Below are positions 23,365 to 35,500 of a DNA stretch of 64,000 nucleotides, one piece after another. The translations under genes were made by a program, and so were the position numbers. Source of the DNA: Sarcocystis neurona (taxonomy: Eukaryota; Apicomplexa; Conoidasida; Eucoccidiorida; Sarcocystidae). The stretch lies in assembly GCA_000727475.1 (NCBI GenBank), contig KL647291.1, positions 5,317,730-5,381,729 of the forward strand. Reading direction: 5' to 3'. Position 1 is the first letter of the stretch. Each line of letters starts with the position of its first letter. The notes beneath the pieces are model-generated. The model was given only the letters and a program-made list of their open reading frames with translations. It made no database searches and was not told where the DNA came from.

Positions 23365-23571
23365 TCAATCAAAACGGCTGTGCATTGCTGCAACCCACCG
23401 GATGCTGGCCATGAGGGCGTTGACGGTGAAGACGTTGTGTATTGTTACGAGCACGCCTCCCAGAGATTCTCCTGCTTTTAGTAAATAGTGGATGTATCCC
23501 CTGCTGAAATGCTTGCACGCGTAACAGGCGCAGCCAGGGAGAATCGGTCGGTCGTCGAGTTTAAAGTAGGC
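23365..23571 (-). CDS. tgt: TGT exon 9: zinc-binding C-terminus
   Basis: Acceptor atgcctcag precedes AYFKLDDRPILPGCACYACK, then HFSRGYIHYLLKAGESL and VTIHN. This gives the complete CxCxxC-x25-H zinc site. It ends MASIRWVAAMHSRFD and a TGA at 23365-23367. A possible donor (gtgggt) after MASIR would allow a longer alternative C-terminus. Confidence 0.9.
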   Translation of the reverse strand, partial: AYFKLDDRPILPGCACYACKHFSRGYIHYLLKAGESLGGVLVTIHNVFTVNALMASIRWVAAMHSRFD

Positions 23572-26500
23572 CTGAGGCATCAGAGAAGCGCACGCGCAGA
23601 TATAGGTGCCGAACACGCGCACAACGCGAGGCATGTGCGGAAGAAGCACAGATGCTGTACAAGAGCATACTGGAAGGACGCACCGCACGTGCGCGTCCGC
23701 GTGCTACTAGCGCATGCCCGGACCACGCGCATGCAAGGCAACGACGCGTGCATAAGACGACAGACGTGCGTGAAAGACTGGATCCACCCCATACCTACAC
23801 TCTGCTTTCCTACAGGCGAAACGACGCCCCCGCCTGCCGCCAAAGTGCATGTGCTTTGCATGCCCACGTGTTGCACGTATCTATATGGGTGCGCCCGTCG
23901 GTTCCCGTGTCCTGCCTGCCTACACTTCTCTGCCATGCACCAGCCACGCGCCCAAATAATACATGTCTGTCTTGGGGGCAAGCGCTGCATGCATACAGCG
24001 TTGCATGTGCAGGGCGAGCGTTTGTTCGCATCCCCCCCCCTTGCACGCGCACGCCCGTGTGTCCTCCCCACGTGTGTCACGTCTCCGCTGCACACGCACA
24101 CGCTGCACGCAGGCACCGGACGGCGACAGCGCCGTCGACTGCATGCAGTCCACTCCCCCTCCACGGTCTCAGGCAGCACCGCGCTGCGCACCTCTCCGAG
24201 GTCGCACGCTACTACGCTGGGCGACTTCTTGTGGATACCACACGTGCACGAGAGGATCGTTATCGACCCCTTACTGCCATGCAGCACGTCAACAGGCGAG
24301 AAACGAGTGCTTTTATTCATTCACTAGTGCCGCGCACTAGATGGAACGTGTCATCTCAGGAGCCCTTCCAGCGAACGGGGACCGGCGAGGCGCCCATCAC
24401 GAGCGGACACGGTCGCAGCCCTACCACCCGCGTTAAGAGCAGCATTAGATCCGCCAGCACTTCTTGCAGTGGCAGCTGCCGCATTCGGATGGGTACCAAC
24501 AACTCGTACAGGAGTTGCTGCTGCTGCAGCCTCACAACTATAACGACGTGGTTCCAACCGTAGCAGTCCTCAACAGCAGCAGGATGTCTGCTACGAGAGT
24601 CGCGCTACCAGCGTTTCCCCCTCTGGGTAGTTGTGAAGCCGTGTCAACCACTGCCCAGCGACCTGCCGACAAAGCTCGGGTCAACAGGGACACCCGCAGA
24701 ACTTCCTTGTAATACAGTCTCCTGTTGTGCAAACTCTCTTATTCTTGACTGTGTCCTGCTTTCTTTTTCTTGCCCTGTGTTTGGAATAACTCACATTGCC
24801 GAGGTCGACGTACTCTTTCACCCTCTGGGCCGCAAAAGGAAATGCGACTCTGCGCCTTCGATGGCTCCGTCTGCTGCTCCTCGGGAGCATTAGCCGAGGC
24901 TGCGAGTCGCTCTGAGCAGGTTCCAACAAGCCGTCAGGCGGAGCGCCGGCAGCACCAGCAGCACTGGCAGGCAGGAATGATGCGACAGGGCCAGGAGCTG
25001 GAGCAGCGCCCGCTGCAGCAACAGTAGCCAGACGGGCGCACCAAGCAGCCGCAAGAGGCCGCGGCGACGGGTCTGCGGCTGTTGCAGCAGCGGCAGGAGG
25101 CAGGAGCGGGCATGCAGTAGCATCGCCAGGGAAGAAAGGAGCCTCACCAGCGGCAGCAGCAGCAGCAGCCGGAGCACTAACAGCGGCAGGGGGAGGAACA
25201 CCTGCAACACCCTCGTCGTCCCAGAACGCCCGCGGCACCAACGCGCTGCCGTGGCGACCGGCACGCGTAGGGTGGACGCAGTCGAAACTATCAATACCCT
25301 GCATCACACGAGATGCAACCGTAGTAGCCATCTTCAAATGCCTATCCAAGAAGCATACAACGGCTAGTCACCTAGTAGACACTACACAAGAAATCTCGAC
25401 ACACGTTGTAATTTCTTACGGTTGACTTGCTATTCTCCGGCACGGGGTGCAGTCTGTGTCCCTGTCACAGCAGAGGACAGAGACGCAGAGAGAATACAAA
25501 GAAACATTATACTTGTCTAGGGGTGTAAGTCTCCACGTCCGTCAGCGGCCAGACATATATATTTAACTGTCTCTGTTGTTACAAAGATGGATATATATGG
25601 AACGCTTTCACTGTTGAAGAGCAGCAGCACATGTCTACATTCTCTCGCACAGCAACCCGAGGTCGTAGCAGTGAAGGCTGCGCAGGTCGGGACCTGGTAA
25701 AAGAGCCCTTCCACACGCAGTGAGATGCGTATAGGGCGCATTACATAATTAACGATGGAAACGTGTCGCTCATCCCATTCCCAAGGGACGATCTGTAGTA
25801 GACAGGACACCTGCGTGTTTGCGTCTCTACATATAATTCATACGTGCATGCGGAGCCTCCCACGGTTGCAAAGACAAAAAACCAGATAGCAGGACGACGT
25901 CCCACCATCTCACTGAGAAGCGCCATTTTCAGCCTCCACAAACACAGACAGCGAGAGGAAAAGACGCCAGCGTCGACACAGAAAAACGCACACAACGCTT
26001 CAGCCTTCCGTCCACGCTTTGCAAAAGAGTGCCAGAAAGATGTAGTGCTGCTGCGGGGACGGCGAGCAACGCCAGGCGACTGCATGCGATTGCATGCCCC
26101 TGGTACGCGAACTGCTACACATCCTCCGCACCCCATTCCATGGGCCCGCATCGCTATTGCTCTCCTTTTTCGACTTCCTGGCGGCGCTGTCGAAGCGTGC
26201 AGCTACACCATGATGTGGAATGCACCAACCCTACCCGCTCGGCGTTTTGCCTGGGCCAGGACGCACGGCCGCGCCTCGGCACGCCCGTATACCCACACGC
26301 AAGTCTGTCCCTATATAGTACAGCTGCATTCACGTTTATAAATACATCCGTACATACACATATATGTACGTATGTATATCACGCATACAGCTGACTCCAC
26401 GTCTCTCTCACTCTCTCTGTTCAGACAAAAACAAATAGGTAGAGACAGTGTGCCAGCTGTATGCCACGTAACGTCACATAAACGTGCACAGGTACATTTA

Positions 26501-29500
26501 GACGAAGTCACTGTATATGAGCTAAAGAGGCGACTGCCTGTGCGCGTACCTGTTTGACGCCGTGGAAGATATCTTGCATGCCCCCGATGCCGAGCAGGTG
26601 AATAGGGCGATCCTTCCTGAGCATGCTGCACGGGCAGAGTCGAATCTACAGCGCGACACAGATGGAAGATTTTACACAAGTAGGCCTGTGCATGCGCGCG
26701 TAGACAGTCAGTCATGCTGGCGTCCAAACAGACGTTCGAGCATAGATTTGTACGTGCATGTATTCACCCATATATGTAGCTGGAATCAACAAGGCGCTAC
26801 CACGTACGTATGCCTGTAAAGACGAGTGTGCCTGTCGCTGTGTGTGTATACATCTAAACATACATACATACATACATACATACACATATACCCTCAGACG
26901 ATCACCTTTCCTCCCACCAAGTGGGCATCACGCGCACAAGACGGGCCCCGTCGGGCACATATATGCTGATGAGCGTCTACACGTAGATCCATACATATGT
27001 GGAGTTCTTACGTAGACTCTCCTTCTTCACCAGTGTTTAGACACCTGCCTGCAGGTGTACATGACAGATACATACGTAAGTTCATATACAGAGAGAGATG
27101 CAAATACACTTATATATATATATATATATACGTATGTAAAGATATATGAATGTACACAGATATGCGTATAACACATACACAGACAGTGAAACGTATATGT
27201 TTTTCCTGCCCCTACCGAATTCGCAGATTAACACACCAGCATGGAGTACGTGCACACCAGCGTAGGGGCCCCCAGACGGGCCGGCCACGCGCTTACGCTG
27301 CTGTTTCCGCGACTATCGCGTGCATCTGCTGCCTGTCGGTTCCCAGACTTCCTCCGATCGCGGCACCGAAGAAATTATGCCTGGCAGGGGAAAACGCAGC
27401 AGCACCACCCGCTACGTATTCCGCCATTTGGACAACGGCAGCGCAGAGTGGGTGGGTCATCCGTATACCCGCGGGACACACACACATCCCTACAGTCACA
27501 TATACGCACACGCATCCTTTTATAGAGATACCTTGTGCCGTCCGGCATCGTGACCGCAGCGCGCAGGACCTGCCAGCTTATCTTGAAACCACCACCCTAT
27601 TCATATCACGCGTGCGCCGACAAGTGTAGATCCTGGAGCTGAGGCAGGTGTATCTATATCAGCGATTCCTCTCCCTGACGCTGTCAAGGCCGAGACAGGA
27701 GGATCGCCCCAGCAGAGTCTCATATCCGTATATCAGCGCACTCATCGCTGTGTGCGCGAACGTTCGCCGCAGTCCTCCTCCGCAGTAAGTGATGCGCCTT
27801 TTTTTGAGTACGTGAAGAAGCATTAACAGTGTCGCCGGTGGGTGTTACAAGCACCTACTACGCGGGTCGCACGAAAAGCCCTATCCATACCATCAGTGCT
27901 GCTGATCACAGGGGCTGCGCAGTGTCTGTCTGCAATGTCAGTAGGAAAGAGTTGTCGCCGAGGGGCGTCGACGCACCTGCTAAATGCATCGTAAAAACCG
28001 CCTTATTAGTAGCACCGGGGCTTCGAACCACAGGGGTGCACAGTCCGTGTGCAACGTAAAGTCGTTATTGACAGAATTCTCGGGGTGTACGTACACCGGA
28101 GAAAATCTGCTACAAGCTAAACGGTTTACGCTCCACTGTTGGATACTACTCTTCCTAATCAGCAACGGCGTGCAGACGTGACGCTTTCCAGCGGGTGTAC
28201 TCCTAAGGCACCGTAACAGGCCTCCGTCTCCAGTGTAACCACAGCAGGTGACCGTCGTGCTGCAAGCTTAGCGACAATCGTCTTGCGAGGGCAGTGGTAA
28301 TACTACCTACGCATGAAAATATATTTGTGTACATTGCCTTGTTTCCACACGTTGATACATGGATACATTTACTTGCTCACGTTGAAGACTTTTTGACCGA
28401 ACAGAAAGTCAAGCACGTCGGAGTCGTTACAGCGCTACACTGCTGAGTGAGGCCCCAAAAGTTCGAGAGAAAGAAACTGGGTGCTCGCGGGTGCATACAC
28501 ACCAAAATGTCCATCCACCGCGTCGTCCCAAGTCGGCTCCTCTTTTTCTGCCTCTGTTCCACAGAAATGTTCTTGCAACTCTCTCACGCGGCCAGCAGCG
28601 TGTACGCACATCTTTACGAGTGTAGTCATGTGCCAACCCCGTACATCCAGGAACGCGCAACCGACTTTGTATGCAGATAGCCCAGCTGGAAACCTTGATG
28701 CCTGCGAATCTCAGCAATAGCAACAGACGTGCTAGCAGCCAACAGGTGTGGAGAGTGTAATGCCGTTGCTACATGAAGTGCAGTTTCTCACTCATTCACA
28801 AATGCTGCGCTTTCTCGGCGTAAATCCATGTAGACGCCGCCCTGGACGACTCCGTAGAGGCCCTGCTGGGGAGGAGGGAGCTGGTCCCTGTTCCACCCGG
28901 CTGCAGCAGCCGACGCACAGCTTGCAGTCGCAGCGGCGGGAGGACGCAAAGCAGCAGCCGCAGCTCGCGCAACATCAGCACGAGGAGGATGTGCAACTGG
29001 AGAATCGCCAGGATGACGACTGCCGGCCGGAGGGGCAGCGAAAGAAGGGGCGGCACCGCCCGCGTCGTCGACGACGGGCCATTGTCGCGACGGTTTCCAA
29101 GGCGCGTGCGAGGGATCCACAAGGGAAGGCGGAGCCCCTGCAGCAGCAGCTCCGTGAGGACGAGGAAACTGAGGGGACTGCGGGCAACAAGACGACCACC
29201 TAGTACTGCAGCCCGAGTAAGAAGACCCAGGCGCAGCAACTTCGAAGCGAGGCAGCGCATTACTGTAAGAGCCATCCCTGCTGCGAAGGAGCTGCAGGTG
29301 TTGCAGACAGCGTAAACCCCACCGGTGCGAGCGCCGCATTGCCTCCTTCGTGTAGCGCTGCAGCAACCAACACAGGTGCATGTGCAACTCTCCACACACA
29401 CAGGATGGTGCACACAAAGAAGAAGTCCCGGATCAAAGGAGAGCCGCCTGCAGATGAGACGTCAATATAGTACAATACTTTGACGCCGACACACCGTGCG

Positions 29501-32500
29501 ACAGGGACGCGACGTGCAAGCAGACTTCACGGGAACACCCACGAGGAGGACCAGTAGGCGCTGCTGCGCTGGAACTGTTTTACGCGACTAGCTAATGCTG
29601 TTCAGAGTCTACAGAACGACCCACGTGTCAGCAGTTCTATTCTGCAAATGAAACCAGAGAAAGTCAGCTGCTCTGCGCATAGAGGCTGACTCTCAAGTGC
29701 GCGCGCATACAGGCGACGCCGTGCAGGCGCGTCGGCACAGTGGGCGCGGCGAGAGCGGCTGCAAAGATACGGTAGGGCCCCCACACGTACCCGTCCACGC
29801 AAAAACACGAGTCTTTGTTGTTTAATATAGACATCCACATGCAAATCTACTTGACTCACACCGTTAGAACATCACGACGGACTTGTGAAACTTTCGGTTG
29901 TATCGGACGACTCCAACAAAGGACAAAAACGTGTCCACCGTTCCATGTACGCAGTCTTGTAAGTGAAAGGTGGACGCGGAGGTCGACGAACTGCCACAGG
30001 CAGAAAGTGGAGGTCCGCATGCGGGCGGCTAGCAACCAAGGAATGGATGAGCTGAACTCGTGGAATAAAAGGCCTGCAAGGTCGAGTATCGCAGCCACCG
30101 CCCAAGGACGCACGCGAAGAGAGAGAAGACGGAGGCAGAACAGATCGGGGCCAGGCATGCAGGAGCTGGTGACACTACCGGAGCGGCCTTCGCATGCGAG
30201 TGCCAGCCTCTGCGGCTGCTGTCTGCTGGAAGCATGCACACACACAGGGAGAGCCGCAGCAGCAGCATGCCCAGGCATGCGCTCGCCTCTCGAGAGCGTT
30301 GAAGTGTCTTTATCTGCGCCTGTCCGTGCACGGGGAGCAGTTACTCGCACACTAGCGGCATGCGTCAGGAGTTCTACCAGACAGCGGCGACGGGACGGCG
30401 AGACACAGAGAAATGCCGCTGGGGGTCGCGCGTGTGGTGCGTGCGAAGTGGACAATAACCGCAAGACGTTAACGTGCGCAGGAGCTCCTCTTTCACTGGC
30501 ATGCTCTGCGTATATAATAGCAACCAGCGGTCCTCCCTGCCGAAGCGACGCACCTTCCCAGCATGTGACGGCGTACACTCATCAAGCGCCACTATAAAGT
30601 CCGCGCCTGCACGCACAAGCCAGCCCACCCACACCACGACGGCAGCGCTTCATCCTTCGAGTTTGAACAGCGCATCGTCTCCTCAGCCCAAGTGTGGTAC
30701 TCCTGAACTCCTGAACTCACAGCCTCTGTCTGAACAGACAGTCGAAACAACTAACGGGGGGTCTGCCCTCTCTCTACAGTACTTTTGCTCGGTCATGCTA
30801 CGCTTCTTCTCTAGACACGCGAAGGGCTCCCGCCGCGCGGTGCGCAGCAGAAACACTTGTCCGCCTTGCAGTCATGTCCCCTGGACATCCAAGGGAGTCT
30901 CGATCTCCCTCTGGGTGCAGGAAAAGCGCTCCAGCGTGCACGGGAGCCTCTCTGCGAGCGTGTCCTCCTCTCGGTATACAGCGGGGGACAGCAAATCTCT
31001 ACATCTCCGCTCTACGTGTTTCTCCCCACATAGCTGGGAAAAGACCCCTTGTGACCAATTGCTGAGAAGAAGTACTGTCGCGTCCTTCTTCTCATCACGA
31101 CGGCGCTCTGCGTGTCTGAGTCCCGTCCTCCGCGGCGTGCAAGAGCACAAGCGCTACGCACTAGGAGACGTCCTTCTCGTTTCTAGTGAAGGCAGTGCAG
31201 TCCTCACCAGCGAGGTTCCAGGACGTCGCAGAGAACGTGGTGTCCTCTCGGCGTCCAGCGGAGCTGCGTAGTGTTCAGACTGCGTGGAAGAGCGATGCGA
31301 AGTGTTGCAGCGAAGACGGTGCGCTACAAAGAGAGTGGGGTCGAAATAAAACTGCGCAGCCAGCGAGAAGAAGTGCAAGTCTGTGAACCGCGACACTCTC
31401 TCTAAGATATACACACCGACTTGATGGGAGAAGACACCGTAGCAGGCTGCGTCTGCTGCAGGCGGAACTCAGAAATCTCACACTGGCGTGCACAGGAGAA
31501 GACGATCCAAATCCGCGGGCGTCGAAGGCACACGCGGTCGCCCCCACAGGGACAATACGCGGGCGAAGGGACAAAGTGAGAATGAAGCAGGACACTTTGA
31601 GAATACAGTATTCGTGTGTCGACACACAGAATATAGGTACAACACTGCACAGGAGAGAAAGAGAGAGAAAGACAGTCTACCAGAGTCAGACAAAGGCAAA
31701 ACTGCGCTCGGTGCACGAAGAACCTCACGTCGCACGACCAAAGAGACAGAGAAAGAAACTGCACATCGCCTACGCGAAAAAGAGGAATGGTTGCTGCCGG
31801 AACGTGAACTTCTTCACCTTGCAAAGAGGAAGACACGGAGTCGAGACTAAACTTCGAGCAATAGCTTAAAGTCACCCCCGCTACCAGCGACCAGCGTGTC
31901 GTCTGCAAAAACCTGTGTGGCGGCGTGAGAAAAAAAGCTTCACACACGAAGAAGAAGAAGAAGAAGGAGAAACGTCTCCACACGTTTTAACTCTTGCACG
32001 ACGCCGCATACGCAGAAATGTTGCAAAGCAGGGGCAACAGCAAGGAAACGACACTTTCACCTAGAAAGAAGCGTCTTCTGACCAAGCTCAGGCCCAACGT
32101 AGGTTTTCACACGAAAACGGCTGCGCAGCGCACACAGACGGTAGGCGAAGGCTCCGCGGCGTGCAGAAAAAACAGGAAACCCGTCAAATTAAACGAGGCT
32201 GCGAAAGGCGTGAGGAACGCCGCAGCAGGAAAACCTCCGGCGAACGACAGAAACTAAAGTTGAAGACAAGCGTGACACACGCTGCAAGAAGGCGAGGAAG
32301 CCAGATACCCTGTAAGTGTGCGTGAGAAGTGCGCGCGTTGTTGCAATTGGGAGACTAGAGAACAGGAGCACACTGGGACGGGAAGAAAGAGAACAAAGTG
32401 GGGGCTCCGTGGGGCTTGTGGAAAGCTATCCAACGTATAACGGAAGCAGCATGCGACAATAAAGACTGTGACGCTCTACAATCCTTGAAGCAGCGGCTAA

Positions 32501-35500
32501 GTAACACGACAAGTGCCGGCACAGCTGCACGGCATACGAGCCCGTACTGCGCGCGTAGCGTTGTCTGTACGAGGCATTCGTAGTATGGATCACAAATCCT
32601 TCAGCAGGGCACACAGAGACACACACAAGTTTTACCTAACTGATACTGGGCTTCGACGGCCTTCTCAGGGGTCAGATGAATGAGATCCCCAGTGTAGTAG
32701 TTCCTGAACGTCACACCTTCCTCGCTGATAGAGACCACCAGGGAAGAGTCGCCACCGGCTCGAACGCATGCATTCGATCTCTTGACTTGCGTGCGCGCCC
32801 GCTCCTGTGACCGTGTTGATGATGCCTCTTGTTGTGGTTCCGTTGGCAGGTGCTCCGAGGGCTCACCCTGCAGCTGCTGCCATTCAACGTGGTGCTGCAA
32901 GCAGTGCTGTTGCTGCGGCGGCAGTTCCTGGATCTCCTGCTGCTGCTGTTGATATTGTCGCAACCGGTCCAAGGGCTGCTGGAGACGCGGCCAGCGCTGC
33001 TCCTGCGTCGTCTGCTGCCGCTCCTGCACCGGCTGCTCCGTTCTCAGCTGCTGCTGCTGCAGCAGAGTCTGCTCTGGGGAGTTCTGCTCCTGCCTCTGCA
33101 CCTGCTGCTGGCGCTGGGTCTGTTGCAGCTGCAGCTGCGTGTGCCGCTGGGTCTGTGCGGCCCGATCGTACCCGGCTTCCTGCCGACATCTCATCTGCTC
33201 CGGAGGCTCCCCTGCCGGCTGCTCCGTATGCGACAGCTGTCTCAGCTGCTTGTCTTGTTGCTGAACCGCCTGGTACTCTGCTTCTTCCAGTAAAAGCGTC
33301 TCACTCCCACCTTCAGGTTTCCACCGTCCACTTTTGTCATTCTCTGCTGCTGACACTGCCTGTTGCCTCTGGGCTACTACTGATCGCGTCGTCGTTCGCC
33401 TGCAGCAGTTGCTGCGTCCCTTCGCAGCATCAGGCGTAAGGAATGCCCCGAATTCCGCAACACCAGACGTTGAAGCTACGGATGCGCTTCTCGTCTTGCC
33501 ACTGCTGCCGCGCTGCTGCGTGTGCTGTCCCTGCAACTCCCCTGACATGCACTCCCCTGCAGGCTCTGTGTTTCCTCCTGGGCTTTCCGCTAACAAATTT
33601 ATGTGTTCGTCTTCAGCTGCCTCCTCGACTCGAATGGCGCCAGCCGCTCCTTCCGCTCTGGACTTCTGAACGTCTGCTTCTACTGCTGCTCCTCGTACTT
33701 GGCGGCTAGCGGCGCCTGCACCTCCGCCACAGCTACTTGCTGCCTCCGGCGCTCTGGGCCGGTGTCCGCCAGCCGCTGCTGCTCTCCGTTCTCCACTTGC
33801 TCTTCTTCCTTTGATTTCATCTGCTACTCGCCCATGCAACAACGAGAAAATCTGATACCCTCCACTGTCGGTGAACATCGGGCCCCGCCACCCTGTGAAA
33901 TGCTGCATGAAGGACAGCAGCACGATGCGCCGGGACGATGCAGCAGCAGCAGCTGCTGAAGGCAGCACTTTCTGGTGAGCCGCACGTGGATACGTGTTGC
34001 ACGGAAGGTCATTCAAACCAGCAGAAGCGCAAGGAAGTTGAGGCACAAGTGCGGAAACGCAGGCCAACAAGCAGCACTTCTGCTGCCGTAGCAGCAGCAA
34101 GACGAACAACAGCAACATCAGCAACAGCACAGGTGTGCCAGTCGGAAAATGTAAGCAACGCACCAGCCTCGAGCTCGTCAACAGCACACGCACATCGGAC
34201 ACATATACATGTACAGGCGAAGATTTGATTGAGAGACAGGTAATGATGACGCTCTTAGCAGACGTGCACATGTGGAACCAGACAGGCGCGCACGTGTGGA
34301 TGTGCTGCAAAAGGGGAAAACTCTAACATCGACAGAGGAAGTTGAGAAGCAACTCAGAAGCAGAGAGCTCCTTCCAAAAGTTCTCCAAAACGGGGCACCG
34401 GAAAGAGCCAAATTCACTCTCCCTTCCTCGATCAGCCAGGCCAGCTCGACAAGGGAGCGTCAAGTCATACCGTACGGACATCTGTGCGTACGTGTGTGTG
34501 TGTGTGTGTGTGTGTGTTCGTGTTTGTGTGTACCGAGGTGTGTATATTATTGACGTACAGATATATGTGTGTGTCTCTATGTCGATGTAGGCGCGCACCT
34601 CAAGATGCGTTCACCGAGGTCTGGGCGGAAGCCCTGCGGAAGAACTGAAGCACCCAGCACTGCGTGCACAGCACATATATACGTGCACCCAGTCTGAGAC
34701 GGGATCTTGTCTACGCAGTCCACGCAAATGGACCCCTTCGTGCTTCCCAGACACGCGGAAACATGTACTAGCAGCCACGTCAGTCTAACATTTTCACGAA
34801 GGACTCTACGTGCGTAGAGCTGCTGCAGACGTTGTACCTGAAGGCGCCCAAGGCGCTCCACGACGCCAGGCCCTGGGTACGCAAGTAGGTGGTATGTGTT
34901 GGCGAGAATCACCTGTTGCAGGTGGACAAGAAAAAAAGAAGAAGGAGGTCGTTAAACACCCGACAGCAGACAGTATCCGTCCACCAAAGTGACTGCAGAG
35001 AGTGACGCGATATCTGTTAGAAAAACGACCGCTGTTCAAAACGGGACGACAAAACAGAGTGTCCTCCCGGTCATGTGGAGTCTCCCTTTTCTCGCCTGTC
35101 CTGCTGATCTGGCAGCACTATAGAATACACGTGCTTCGTCAAATTTACGGAGTCCTGTGCGGCACGCGTACATACACGCGGGTGCAACTCCTCGCACCAA
35201 CAGCAACGACACGAAGTCTCCCTAGGGTACTACTACTAATATTGGGACCTGTACGCACCAGAGTTTTGTCCGTCTCAAGCCGCCGTAGAAGAAGCCACAC
35301 AGAACAGATTCACACAGCATTGAAACAGGGAGATTGTCGAGGAAGAAAAGGAAGGCAAAAGTGCAAACGACCGCATCTCGGGCAGACACACAGAGACGCG
35401 CTGTCCGTAATCTAGTTGCTCATCCCTCCTGCTTCGTGCGTACACTCTTGTAGACGTTCGACTACACAGACATCCACATAGTGAAATAGGTACACGTGTG

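Noticed and set aside
23488..24327. 279-codon plus-strand frame
   Set aside because: It overlaps TGT exon 9 and intron 8 in antisense, with a His/Cys/Arg-rich composition typical of GC-rich shadow frames.
27829..28181. Short plus-strand frames in TGT intron 5
   Set aside because: Short, overlapping and tied to an imperfect duplication; no sign of a gene.
28748..29203. 151-codon plus-strand Gln/Arg-rich frame
   Set aside because: It is the exact antisense shadow of TGT exon 5.
32807..33439. 210-codon plus-strand Ala/Val-rich frame
   Set aside because: It is antisense to the CAG-coded Gln insertion of TGT exon 3; the GCT/CTG reading explains it fully.
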